Under the pieces are notes generated by a model. That model was given only the letters and a program-made list of their open reading frames with translations, did no database searches and was not told the DNA's origin. The translations under genes were made by a program, and so were the position numbers. This document shows positions 1-9,276 of a stretch of DNA of 34,131 nucleotides, one piece after another. How positions within the stretch are numbered: the stretch's first letter is position 1; each line of letters starts with the position of its first letter. This DNA is from Gammaproteobacteria bacterium (GTDB taxonomy: Bacteria > Pseudomonadota > Gammaproteobacteria > Pseudomonadales > Azotimanducaceae), in contig VXSY01000040.1 of assembly GCA_009837725.1 (NCBI GenBank), forward strand, positions 1 to 34,131. The letters are read 5' to 3'.

Positions 1-2118
1 ATGGCACCATCCCATTATCCCACGAGGCAGACTTTGTTCAGAGCTTCCCTAGTGCTCGCCCTCGGTCGCCGCCTCGATGCACGACCGTCGGACCACCAGA
101 TCGCCCACTTGGGCAACCGCAGGATCATCGCCATGTCAACGGCCGCCGATTGGCTGCGCCGGCAGGTCGGCGCATTGGAGACCGTCACGGGCATGAGCAG
201 TGGCAGAGACCACCCCATGATTTCGACGAGCAGTGAGCTTCTTGGCAGTCAAGCCCCCAACCGACCGTTCCATGCCTTCAAGAAGCGACACGAAACCCCA
301 CTGGCGGAGTTCAACGACCTAACGCCAATGCTCCATTTCGGCCCGACGAGACTCACCGAGTTTCGACCTGACATCGACTACATCGTCACCCTCGCCAAAC
401 CCGAAGAATGCGCCGTCGTCATGCGTCAAGCCAGCGTGGTTTACGCCGGTGTTCATGCCCACCCGGACGAGTTCTCCGCCGAGTATCGGCAGCTGATCCG
501 GCGCGTAGCCTTTGCGCTGGCAACTCGTCCGGTCGAACCCCTTACTCCCATCGTCGTAAACCGACAAACACACCCGCCCGGAACAGTCCGCTTCGAGCTG
601 TCTCGGTGGGAGGGAAGCAACGATGACAACATGCGGACCTTTTACTTTCGCTTCGAGCAGCCCACTGTGCTCACGGCAACGTTGGAACACACGGGCTCCG
701 ACGCCATGATGCTGCTGTTCGGCGGCGACGGCGGCACCCGCCAGTTGCATTGGACCAGGGTAGATTCCGAATCTGGCGAGACTCTGACCATCGCTGCCAA
801 CATTAATCAGCAAGCCCTCGAGGCGCTTGGGCACCGCCATTGGGAACTTCAGGTCGTGAACTTCGACCGCGACAAGAGTGGCACTGCCAAACTGACCGTT
901 CGTTACGACACGCCCGGCTCAGACACTCGCCTAGCGCCGCTCGCCGGAGACGACGGTGTCGAGACTTTGAACTGGCGTGCCCATGCGTTGTTTCTTGCGG
1001 CTCGGGATGGCGATGAAGACGCCTTGGCACGGATCAGGCGCCATGCACCGGCGGCGAAGTTGGAGCAGGCACCCATGAGGCACGTCGTCGCCCGCGAACA
1101 CGGCTTCAACGACTGGGCAACCCTGAGCGCGCACGTGGCGTGGGAGTTGCCGAACACCCTGCCGGCGGTGCTGGCACGCGGCGCACGGATATCGTTCGAG
1201 CGCGGACTGGCCCGCTACCCGGACTCATTCTCCGCCCCGCAGCTCGCAGAACTGTTCGATGGGTTCCCCGAGCCGGTTGCCTCCCTGCTCGGCGCCGCCT
1301 TCACCCAAGCGAAGGAGCGGGGCCACCAACACTTCACCACCGAGCATCTGCTCGAAGTACTGATCGACAATCCCATATCGCAACATGTGCTGCATTCGGT
1401 GGGATGCGACATCGACGCGCTTCGCCCGGAACTTGGTGCATTGCTCGAAGCGCTTCCCGCGACCACCTTCGACGGCGAGACGCAGGTCTCCGAGCCCTTC
1501 TGCAGCGCCACCTACCGCGCCGACTTCATCCCGGCGCTAGGACGCGAGGGCATGAACCCCGGCTCGCTGCTGACCGGTCTCATGGGCGAGGATTGCGCTG
1601 CCCAGAAGCTGCTCGCAAGGCAAGGCATTCGACAACAGGACTTCGTCAACTACGTCAGCCACGGCATCGCGACGAGCTTGGCAGGGCCCGCCGCGCCGGG
1701 CGCTTCCGTGCTCGACCCGCAGTTGGAAGCGGTCGTCCAAAGAGCCTTCGCGAGCGCCAAGGCAAGCCACCACGAGTTCCTGACCACCGAGCACCTCACC
1801 GCCGCCCTCCTCAGCGAAAGCGATGTTGCCGACGCGGTTCGGTCAATGGGCGCCGATGTTGACGACTTCGCTCGGGATGTTGCCGATCACGTCGACACCA
1901 CGCCCCGCTCGGACGAACCGGGCGATACCCAACCCACACGGGCCTTCAACGAAATCATGCAAGTGGCATTGGCATTGGCCAAGCGGGAAGGCCGAGACCA
2001 AGCGAGTCCACGCGATGCCTTCGATGCAATCCTGCGCGAACCGGATTTGCCGACGTGCCACTTGCTCGCGGGCGCGATGGAGGGTCCTACGCCCTCCCGC
2101 CCTAAGGGTCGCCTTTAG
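1..2118 (+). CDS. Clp N-terminal repeat protein without an ATPase domain
   Basis: Open frame of 705 aa from the first base, so the true start may lie outside the window or at an internal ATG (133 or 217); no clear ribosome-binding site settles this. Residues about 190-310 look like a beta-sandwich resembling pre-peptidase C-terminal domains. Residues about 363-380 carry AREHGFNDWATLSAHV, the segment often found just before ankyrin repeats. Residues about 425-562 and 578-695 resemble Clp_N double repeats (HFTTEHLLEVLIDN, HEFLTTEHLTAALLSES), the substrate/adaptor-binding part of ClpA/ClpC. No Walker A or B motif follows, so it cannot be an unfoldase itself. A role as adaptor or substrate-binding scaffold is inference. 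The last 14 codons lie in a REP-like palindrome. Confidence 0.8.
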   Translation: MAPSHYPTRQTLFRASLVLALGRRLDARPSDHQIAHLGNRRIIAMSTAADWLRRQVGALETVTGMSSGRDHPMISTSSELLGSQAPNRPFHAFKKRHETPLAEFNDLTPMLHFGPTRLTEFRPDIDYIVTLAKPEECAVVMRQASVVYAGVHAHPDEFSAEYRQLIRRVAFALATRPVEPLTPIVVNRQTHPPGTVRFELSRWEGSNDDNMRTFYFRFEQPTVLTATLEHTGSDAMMLLFGGDGGTRQLHWTRVDSESGETLTIAANINQQALEALGHRHWELQVVNFDRDKSGTAKLTVRYDTPGSDTRLAPLAGDDGVETLNWRAHALFLAARDGDEDALARIRRHAPAAKLEQAPMRHVVAREHGFNDWATLSAHVAWELPNTLPAVLARGARISFERGLARYPDSFSAPQLAELFDGFPEPVASLLGAAFTQAKERGHQHFTTEHLLEVLIDNPISQHVLHSVGCDIDALRPELGALLEALPATTFDGETQVSEPFCSATYRADFIPALGREGMNPGSLLTGLMGEDCAAQKLLARQGIRQQDFVNYVSHGIATSLAGPAAPGASVLDPQLEAVVQRAFASAKASHHEFLTTEHLTAALLSESDVADAVRSMGADVDDFARDVADHVDTTPRSDEPGDTQPTRAFNEIMQVALALAKREGRDQASPRDAFDAILREPDLPTCHLLAGAMEGPTPSRPKGRL
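2071..2099. repeat. REP-like palindrome, partial copy
   Basis: GGAGGG and ACGCCCTCC arms around a 4-base centre, preceded by GGCGCG. This matches the core of the copies at 26581-26631 and 33391-33433. It sits in the 3' end of the Clp-repeat gene and encodes its last residues (AMEGPTPSRPKG). Confidence 0.5.
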
Positions 2119-2197
2119 GCAGAGGGACTCCCGTTCATCCCCGGTTCAGACGAGGTCGGCGAGGATGCGCCGCACCGAGCAACCAAGGGGAAACACC

Positions 2198-2638
2198 ATG
2201 CACCGCTTCGCGCTTCTCATAGCCGCTCTCGTCATCGCCACGGGGGCGCCGGTGGCCAATGCCGACGGCCAGGTGGCTGCCGACTCCGACGCCGGCAGCG
2301 TCCGTCTCAATCGCAACCTGACCCCACGGCAGGCGGCATTTGCCGTGCGACTTGAATGCTTGAAGGGCTTTCGGCAATGCCAGCGCACGATTCCAGGGGC
2401 AGCCCTGTGGTCGGACGCCGGCTACGACCTCGAGTACACCGGCTGCTGCACCGAGTTCGGTGCCTGCGTCGATCTCGTGGAGAGCCTCGACCGCTCGGTG
2501 GCAAGAGACACCGACGAACTCTACGACCTCGCCTGCGGCATCGATGTCGCGGCCAGTTCGGTGGTGACGGCGAACGACCGCCGCAAGGCACTGCTCGAAG
2601 GCGCAAGGCAAGCCCCGCTGCCGGACTCAACGATGTAG
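2198..2638 (+). CDS. Small secreted cysteine-rich protein
   Basis: 146 aa. The start is chosen at 2198 because AAGGGG lies 7 bases upstream and the first 23 residues form a clean signal peptide (MHRFALLIAALVIATGAPVANA), with cleavage probably after ANA. The open frame extends further upstream but there overlaps the preceding gene. The mature protein has six cysteines in the pattern C-x6-C, CC-x5-C, then one more C, suggesting disulfides in the periplasm or outside the cell. No family recognised. It follows the Clp-repeat gene on the same strand after an 79-base gap, so co-transcription is possible. Confidence 0.7.
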   Translation: MHRFALLIAALVIATGAPVANADGQVAADSDAGSVRLNRNLTPRQAAFAVRLECLKGFRQCQRTIPGAALWSDAGYDLEYTGCCTEFGACVDLVESLDRSVARDTDELYDLACGIDVAASSVVTANDRRKALLEGARQAPLPDSTM

Positions 2639-2692
2639 TTGGGATGCAGCCTCATCCAATCTGCCGCGCCTGACGGACTCGGCAAGAACACC

Positions 2693-2729
2693 CCATCGGA
2701 GGAGGCGCGCCTTGCCAACCCTCCGATGG
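2693..2729. terminator. Hairpin after the secreted protein gene
   Basis: Ten-base perfect stem, CCATCGGAGG (2693-2702) with CCTCCGATGG (2720-2729), around a 17-base loop that itself contains GGCGCGCC. It lies between the end of the + strand pair and the end of the - strand helicase gene, where a bidirectional terminator would be expected. There is no T-tract, so it may only be a structural repeat. Confidence 0.45.
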
Positions 2730-2812
2730 CCCTGTTCCAGGCTGGCGCGCCCTACAGGACGCGTCGGCAGTTGCTTCGCACGTCGCACAAGCTGCCCAAT
2801 GCCTGCCATCAA

Positions 2813-2852
2813 TCATGTTACATAACTATTTAATATAATTAAGTATTTAGCT
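2813..2852. other. AT-rich patch at island edge
   Basis: About 40 bases of almost pure A/T (ACTATTTAATATAATTAAG in the middle) in otherwise GC-rich DNA, directly at the 3' end of the broken helicase gene. A similar patch occurs at 16579-16617. Possible junction scar or terminator region; function unknown. Confidence 0.4.
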
Positions 2853-4690
2853 CTTTCTTCCCTCTGGTGTCCGATCCACCGACCCGTCCTGGGTCGCCCC
2901 GTTTTCGGCATCCAGCGTGTCGCGATTGGCCTTCGCCGACTCTACGGCTCGCCGATCAGTCTCCACCAGACGCTCGAGCTCCGTGTGCACCCGTTCCACC
3001 ACGGCTTCCGCGTTCCGGAACCAATCCGTCGACCAGATGCGCACGATCGTCCAGCCGAGCCCCTCAAGCACGCTCTGCCGGACCTTGTCCCGGTCGCGTG
3101 CGGTCGCCGACGAGTGGTACTGCGCACCGTCGCACTCGACGCCGCAAAGATACCGGCCCGCCTGATCCGGGTGGACGACGCCGAGGTCGATCCGGAAGCC
3201 CGACACACCAACCTGTGGCCGGACCTCCCAGCCCTTGGATCGGATCGCATCGGCTACCGTTTCTTCGAAAACGCTCTCGGTGGGCCCGAGCGAGCCTTCG
3301 TCGCGCGCGGGCAGAGCAATCGCGCCGCGTTCCGCGTAATCCAAGAACGCCTTCAGATCCTTCACCCCCTCCGCACGTGTGCGGCCAAGGTCGATCTGAT
3401 CGGCCGTGATCGACGAAAAGACATGCAACTCGCGGCGCGACCGAGTGACCGCCACGTTCAGGCGCCTCTCTCCCCCGGCGTTGTTGAGCGGGCCGAAGTT
3501 CATCGTGAGTTTGCCGGTGTGGTCCGGGCCAAATGTTGTGGAAAACAGCATGACGTCGCGCTCGTCGCCCTGGATGTTCTCCAGGTTTTTGACGATGACC
3601 GGCTCCTCGCGGTCGTCGGCGAAAAACCACTCCAAATCGCCGGCGTCCCGACGGACCTTGTCCAGTAGGTCAAGCACCAGTGACTGCTGCTCGGAGTTGA
3701 ACGTGATCACGCCCAGCGTGGGACGGTTCTCTTCCGGCAGCCGCAACCAGTCCGTGAGGCGCCGCCGCACGGTGTCCGCGACGGCCACCGCCTCCTTGCG
3801 ATTCACTCGGCCACCGGATCCGCGGGCGTATACGCCATCGACCTTGTGGAACGTCAGACCGCCAGCGTCCGTCGATGGTGCCGGAAAGGTGACGAGTCGC
3901 CCACCGTAGTAGAAGCGGTTGGAGAACGCGATCAGTGCTTCGTCGCGGCTTCGGTAGTGCCATGCGAGGTGCCGTTCCGACATGCCCGCAGCCGCCACTT
4001 CATCGAGGATCGAGGGCATATCGCGCTCTATCTCCGGAAGGGACTCGTCCTCGTCGTCCGCTCGCCCGAAGAAGTTCGTTGGTGGGAGCTGCTTCGGGTC
4101 GCCCACGACGATGGTCTGGCGCCCTCGGGCAATGGCCCCGATCGCGTCCCAGGTCGTAATCTGCGAGGCTTCGTCGAAAATCACAAGGTCAAACGCCGCC
4201 CGACCCGCCGGCAGGTATTGCGCGACGGATAGCGGCGACATCAAGACGAATGGCGCCAGCTTGCCGAATGTCTCGGGCAGGCTTTCCAGCAGCCGCCGGA
4301 TCGGCATCGACGGTCTCTTGAGACCAAGCTGGTGACGCAGTACGCCGAGTTCTGACCTCCTCGTGACACCGTCCCTGGCCGGCAGGTCGTGCGCGAGTAG
4401 TCGCAGCACCTCCGCCGAGGCGAGTTCGGCCGCCCTCGCGTCGAGCCTGCGGAAGGCCTCGATGACGCTCTCGTGGTCCCAGTGGCTGAAGCGCCGCAGT
4501 TCTGCACTCTCGTCCATGGCCCAAGGCAACCACCAAGCGGCATACGCCCGTTCGAACGCCTCGTCCGCGGGCCCGGCCACCCGTCCGTCTTCGAGAGCTT
4601 CGATGAGCGGGCCGAGCCCCGCAGCATTGGCCTGATTCCGGGTCTCGGTCCATCTAACCCAATCTGCGAGTCGCGCACGCGGCAAGCTGC
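2847..4690 (-). pseudogene. DUF4011-type SF1 helicase-Vsr protein, C-terminal fragment
   Basis: This is the distal half of one gene whose proximal half is at 4654-6747 in another frame. It retains SF1 motifs: Walker B-like VIFDEASQIT, GDPKQLPPTNFF (motif III), WHYRSRDEALIAFSN (IV), NIQGDERDVMLFS (V) and NVAVTRSRRELHVFS (VI). The last ~110 residues are a Vsr/DUF559-type endonuclease fold with RIDLGVVHPD and GVECDGAQYH, so the catalytic Asp and E-x-D pattern survives. Walker A is missing: the open frame begins at LADWVRWTETRNQ, which in intact relatives lies roughly 400 residues after Walker A. An ATP-independent product is conceivable but no start or ribosome-binding site supports it. Intact relatives are reported antiphage proteins (DUF4011-helicase-Vsr, 'hhe'; recalled, not checked). 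Confidence 0.85.
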
Positions 4691-6747
4691 GAGCTGTCGG
4701 CCGGCAGCGGCGCGTACAACTCACCCGGCGGATGCCGTCGATCGATGTCCCGTTCCCGCACGGCATCGCCAGTGGTTCGGTCCAGGTGATCCCCTTCGCC
4801 ACCGTCAATTAGGTGGCGGACCAGCCGGTTCTCCCGAAGCCGATCCGCGCGGTCCACAAGATCCTTCCACATGAGGTACTTGGCAAACGAGAACGTCGAG
4901 AGCGCGAGGTCCTCGACCACCTCGAAGCCGGCCACGTCGCGGACGTGTCGCCGCACCACGCCGAAGATCCGTGGGACATCGATGCCGCTCTCATCGCACG
5001 GCAGATCCGCCTCAAGTTCCGGCATCCGAATCTGGAAGTCGCGTTTCAGGAACTCGAGCAACGTGAAGTTAATGCACACGTCGTCCTCGTGATGCGCGAG
5101 CCTGAACGGCGACTGCGCCGAGCGGCGTTCCAGCTTCACCGGAATTAGCAGCAGCGGCGCGCGGTAGATCCGCGTGTCCCCCTCGGTCTTCTTCCACCGC
5201 AGGAAACCGGCCGCGAGAAAGAGGGTGTTCGTGCCACCCTCCTGAAGGTCGCTGTTGGCACGACGAAAGAGCGTCCGGAACCGCGTGTTCATCTCCTGAC
5301 CGGTGAGTGGCACAGCGATCTGACGACGTTCGAACGCTCCGCGCTCCACCTGCTCCTCGATCCTGGCGGCTTCGGCCGCGGAGACGGATCGGTCGCCCAC
5401 GGGGTTTTCGTCGTTCAGCGACAGCCCCCGGAACCTTCTGCCATCCGCCAGCGCGTCCTCGAGCGCCGCGACGTTCGAGCAACGGAACGGCACGGTCTGT
5501 TTGCTGTCGCGGAAGTTGAGCAGGCGGTTCCGAAGCGACAGATCGAGGAGCTTGCGCTGCCAGCGCTCAATGCGGTCCTGCGGTCTCGGCGGCTCTTCGT
5601 CACGTTCCTCGCCGGGGAGCAGACCGAAGTCAGGAACGCGCGGCAGCGTGGCCGTGGCCACGTCATCGTTCCCGGCATCTTCTCCGAGCTCCTCGCGATG
5701 GTGACTCGCGAGCGGACGAATCCGTGCGGCCCTGGACCGTGCGATGTCCACCGCCATCACGAACTCGGCCTCTCGATCCTCCCCAAGGCGCCGCCGCCCC
5801 TCGTCTTCAGCCTGCTCGAAGCCGACCGACGGACGCTTGGTCAGCAACGTCGTCTCCAAGGGCACCAGCTCGTGCGCCTGCACCGCCTTCCGAACAGCGA
5901 CGACGTCTGGCTCGGTGACGTGCCCGAAATCCCGCTTCTGGATCCAGACTGCCACCCAGGCGTGACCCTGCGAGAAGAGAACGGCCGGATTGAGGCCGGC
6001 AGCTTCGAACGCGGCCGCCAAGAGCAACGTCGAGTCGAGACACGTCGCCAAGCCTTCATTGGCGATCCGGGCCGGCCCTCGGATCTTCTGTCCTTCGCGC
6101 TCAAACGACGCCGGTGGCTCCGCGTAGGTCAAACCCAGCCCCGTCGTCGCCGACCAGATCGCAGCCGCGAGCACGTAGGCCCGCCCCGGATCCCCAGACT
6201 GATAGCCGTTCAGCGAGCCATCGTACCCGGCAGCTTCGAGTAGTCGTGCGGCCTCCTTCAATAGCTTCGCAACCACCGGCTCGTTGGGGGACACGAAGGC
6301 GGCGAGCACCTGGGCCATGTCGTTCAGACCGCCCCACTCGTCCCGCGCCAGCAAGTCGATGCGAAGCCGCTCAGCGACCGGCTCGAACCCGTCCGCCTCC
6401 ACCCGGATTTCGAGTTCCGCAACCTCGGCTTCGTTCAGGCCCGCCAAGCGAGCGAGGTCTAATGTGGTGCTTGTGTCCGTGATGTCTTGCGCATGTCCGG
6501 GAGCAACCCGATCCAAAGTCCACGCCTTCTCACGGATGATCGGCGGCGATGCGCGAAGGCTCACGCGGACGTCAGCGATTGCCGCCTCGCCCCGATTGTG
6601 TACGACTAGGCGACGTACGACGGCAATGTCGTTCTGAGCGCATGCAAAGTTGACTCGGCTCAAGCTCTCACAGCTAGCGGCGAGCATGTTCTCGTCCCCC
6701 ATCGATCCCTCTGTCCTGCTCATTCGGCTCGGGTCCAATACGCACAT
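4654..6747 (-). pseudogene. DUF4011-type SF1 helicase-Vsr protein, N-terminal fragment
   Basis: Frame opens at 6747 (alternative ATGs at 6723 and 6702). Residues about 230-270 resemble a transglutaminase-like fold, with GLATCLDSTLLLAAAF and SQGHAWVAVW giving the Cys and His. Residues about 400-430 are the DUF4011 signature (WQRKLLDLSLRNRLLNF). The frame continues through FSFAKYLMWKDLVDRADRL to LPADSSQLAA, which in relatives is followed at once by the Walker A loop. Here it instead runs through a few foreign residues to a TAG at about 4654. The bases CTTGCCGCG at the join could encode either side, consistent with deletion between short repeats. With the downstream part this was one ~1700-residue gene; the deletion both removes motif I and shifts the frame. 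Confidence 0.85.
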
Positions 6748-7131
6748 TCACCAGCGCGCAAGCACCAAGCGTACCCGACACACAACATTCCGTCCTACAA
6801 GCCGTAGGAGATTTCCCACGACCTAGCGCCATACGGCACTTTTCTTGGCGACACGCGACACCCTTCTCGCAAGGTGGTCCGGGCGTTGTCCCACATCTCG
6901 CCCTTAGGATCGATGCAAGCGCGGCGACCGTGTGCAGATTGGGGCCGAACGCCGTCCAGACTGTCGCGCATGCACGACATTCGGGCGCCGACCACCCGCC
7001 GATGTGCGCCGTCGAGGGCCGCTTCGGCCGGAGGGTCACTCACAAGAACGCGTCCGAGGCAAGACATTCCGGCTCACGAGCGCCGCAGGGCGAGTCGCCA
7101 TCACCTGTGTGAGGCGGAAACGTCTGTGTGT
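6748..7131. other. Intergenic region, no gene recognised
   Basis: 384 bases upstream of the broken helicase gene. Short open frames exist on both strands, but none has a ribosome-binding site, a recognisable motif or a convincing length. It may contain the helicase promoter (- strand), but no -35/-10 pair stands out. Confidence 0.4.
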
Positions 7132-7239
7132 CGGGTCGAGAAAGATGACCTGACACGAGAACTCGCTTGCTTGCTCGGTTTCAAGAGGACTGGGACGGGG
7201 ATTCGACTTGTGATCAGCGAAGCCTTGGCGGGGCGATAG
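7132..7239 (+). pseudogene. Remnant of a DUF3320-like C-terminal segment
   Basis: About 35 codons ending in TAG read RVEKDDLTRELACLLGFKRT followed by GTGIRLVISEALAGR. This pattern (acidic-DLxRExARLLGFxRTGxxIRxxI) resembles the winged-helix-like DUF3320 tail of large DUF4011-type helicases and related defence ATPases. It has no upstream coding context in this frame, so it looks like the end of a deleted gene. It is on the strand opposite to the broken helicase, so it is not that gene's own tail unless an inversion occurred. Confidence 0.35.
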
Positions 7240-7284
7240 TACGATGGACAACGCCACTGGCACTCGGGTCAACGCACCACGATA

Positions 7285-8021
7285 ATGACCAACGACCCCG
7301 TGGCAAGCGACTACAGGACCGCGCACTTGGAGCGTTTCTACACAATCCTGTCGCGCCTAAGCAAGGGCGTCGGTGGCCCAAGGCTGCTGGCCCAGTGCAC
7401 CGGCCGCATGGACTGGCCACGCCGCGGCGTCTACTTCTTCATGGAGCCCAACGAAGTTCGAACGGATTCCAGCACCGGGCCACGAGTGGTTCGGGTCGGT
7501 ACGCACGCTCTGACGTCCGAGTCGAGCACTACACTGTGGAACCGACTGTCACGCCACCGAGGAGTTGCGACAAGTGGCCGCGGCAATCACCGGGGCTCCA
7601 TCTTCCGCCTTCTCGTCGGGACGGCAATCATGGGGAGGGAGCCGGGCTACGAGGTCGACAGCAGGGGTCAAGGCAGTTCCGCAGACCGCGGCACCCGCAA
7701 CGCCGAGGCCGGCCTGGAAGAACTGGTCACCAACGCGATCGGCGAGATGCCGCTCCTATGGCTGCGGGTTGACGACGAGCCTAGTCCGGCAAGCCAGGGA
7801 GGCTATATCGAACGCCACAGCATCGGGCTGCTGAGCAATCTCACGCTGCCACCTTGCGACCCGCCGTCTCCTGTCTGGCTTGGACATCTATGCGACCGCC
7901 CGAAGGTCCGAGAATCCGGTCTTTGGAACCAGCAACACGTCGATGCCCCCTACGCCCCAGATTCCTGGACGCGTTCAGCAGCTTGGTCGACGAACAATTG
8001 GCCGCGGAGTCCAACCTATGA
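7285..8021 (+). CDS. GIY-YIG-like nuclease, frameshifted near the end
   Basis: About 245 aa once corrected. The GIY-YIG-like core is near the N-terminus: GVYFF (residues 48-52), VRVGTHAL (69-76), and LWNRLSRHRG (84-93) supplying the conserved Arg. The raw frame runs on to 8172 with a proline/arginine-rich tail that looks non-coding. One base appears to be missing in the CCCC run near 7958. With it restored, the protein continues as RFLDAFSSLVDEQLAAESNL and stops at a TGA (8019-8021) that overlaps the next gene's ATG as ATGA. That exact coupling supports the corrected reading. Likely a DNA nuclease, forming an operon with the DUF6884-like gene; the family often sits in defence loci. The indel is either real or a homopolymer error. 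Confidence 0.75.
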
Positions 8022-9040
8022 GCCTAGCCGACGAAATCCGCCAGCACGCCCTGCAGCACTACGTGGAGCCGGCGCGCAGCACCCACCAGCCGACCGTGAC
8101 GATCCGCGCGGGCGACATCTGCCGAAACCTCGGCCTGCGCGGGCGAACACCCAGCGTCTGCAGCGCGCTTGAGTCGAGTGCCTTTCTCAGCCTTGGCGGG
8201 CTCAAGCTGCTCGAACGGACCGGTCCGCGCCAAAGCACGACGACGAGGTTCCGCTACGCGATCGGGCAGGCATCGCCGGACGCAGCCAAGACCAGCAGTG
8301 CTGAGCCTGGCGCGACGGACACACCGCACGAGACTTGGGCGCAACCCGTACCCACGGCTCCCAGCCACCGCGGTCGGGACGATTTCACCGTGGTGATTCA
8401 ATGCGCCGCGACAAAGCAGCCCGAGGCGGGCCACCTCATCGGAGAGGACGGCAACCCCATCCTGTTCGTGGCGCGACCCGACCGGGCACCGAAGACTAAG
8501 GACATCCTCTACCAAAGACCCGATGACCTAGCCCTCGATGGAAGGACTTGGCGAGCCCATCTGCTCGACTACAACCGTCGCAGCCACAATCCGCTCGGCA
8601 TCCTACCGGCGTGGCAGCTCTACAGGCCTCCCGTCTACGGCGAGCTTGCTGACGCGTTCGGTCTCGAGAACCTGTTCATCCTCTCCGCGGGCTGGGGCCT
8701 GCTGGCAGCAGGTTTCCTGACGCCGCAATACGACATCACGTTCACCAACCAAGCCGACATCCACAAGAGGCGTTCCCGAAGGGATAGGTTCGCGGACTTC
8801 CGCATGCCGCCCGACGACCGGGAACAGCCCGTGGTGTTCCTCGGTGGCAGGGACTACGTCGGTCTGTTCCGGGCGCTGACCCGCGGCTCGGCCGGGAAAC
8901 GCATCGTCTTCTACAACTCCGCGAACGCGCCCGACGTCACAGACTGTCGCTGCGTTCGCTTCAAGACAACGACGCGGACGAACTGGCACTACGAGTGCGC
9001 GAGGGCGCTGATTGATGGCACCCTGGATTTACCCCTTTGA
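8018..9040 (+). CDS. DUF6884-like protein with N-terminal extension
   Basis: 340 aa. The ATG at 8018 is chosen because it overlaps the upstream stop (ATGA) and is followed by a coherent helical N-terminus (MSLADEIRQHALQHYV). Residues 1-85 look like a DNA-binding-type module (IRAGDICRNLGL, then RFRYAIG). A linker rich in Ala/Pro follows. Residues about 125-340 carry the conserved core FTVVIQCAATK, LFVARPD, ILSAGWGLLAAGFLTPQYDI, VVFLGGRDYVGLF and TNWHYECARALIDG, the pattern of DUF6884/YaaA-like proteins. Its biochemical role is not known; coupling to a GIY-YIG nuclease suggests a DNA-processing or defence function. Confidence 0.75.
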   Translation: MSLADEIRQHALQHYVEPARSTHQPTVTIRAGDICRNLGLRGRTPSVCSALESSAFLSLGGLKLLERTGPRQSTTTRFRYAIGQASPDAAKTSSAEPGATDTPHETWAQPVPTAPSHRGRDDFTVVIQCAATKQPEAGHLIGEDGNPILFVARPDRAPKTKDILYQRPDDLALDGRTWRAHLLDYNRRSHNPLGILPAWQLYRPPVYGELADAFGLENLFILSAGWGLLAAGFLTPQYDITFTNQADIHKRRSRRDRFADFRMPPDDREQPVVFLGGRDYVGLFRALTRGSAGKRIVFYNSANAPDVTDCRCVRFKTTTRTNWHYECARALIDGTLDLPL

Positions 9041-9276
9041 CGACGCTCCCGTGCACCAAGCGCAACCGCGCTCGCAGGTCGTGTTCTTGACCCACAGTAC
9101 GCCACCATGCAGGATCGCCGGCTTCGAACTCACACCGATCAATGCGACTAATCAGTACGACCCAATAGCGTCGCCATGTGCGATGCGTTCTCGATGGAAG
9201 CAACGAGGCATAGCATGATACCGAACCCCTCACGCGGGCGCGAAGCCGATCGACTGGCGGACTCGAGCATCTGACG

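Noticed and set aside
8022-8172. C-terminal extension of the GIY-YIG frame past 8021
   Set aside because: Pro/Arg-rich shadow of the DUF6884-like gene; the frame corrected near 7958 stops at 8021 instead.
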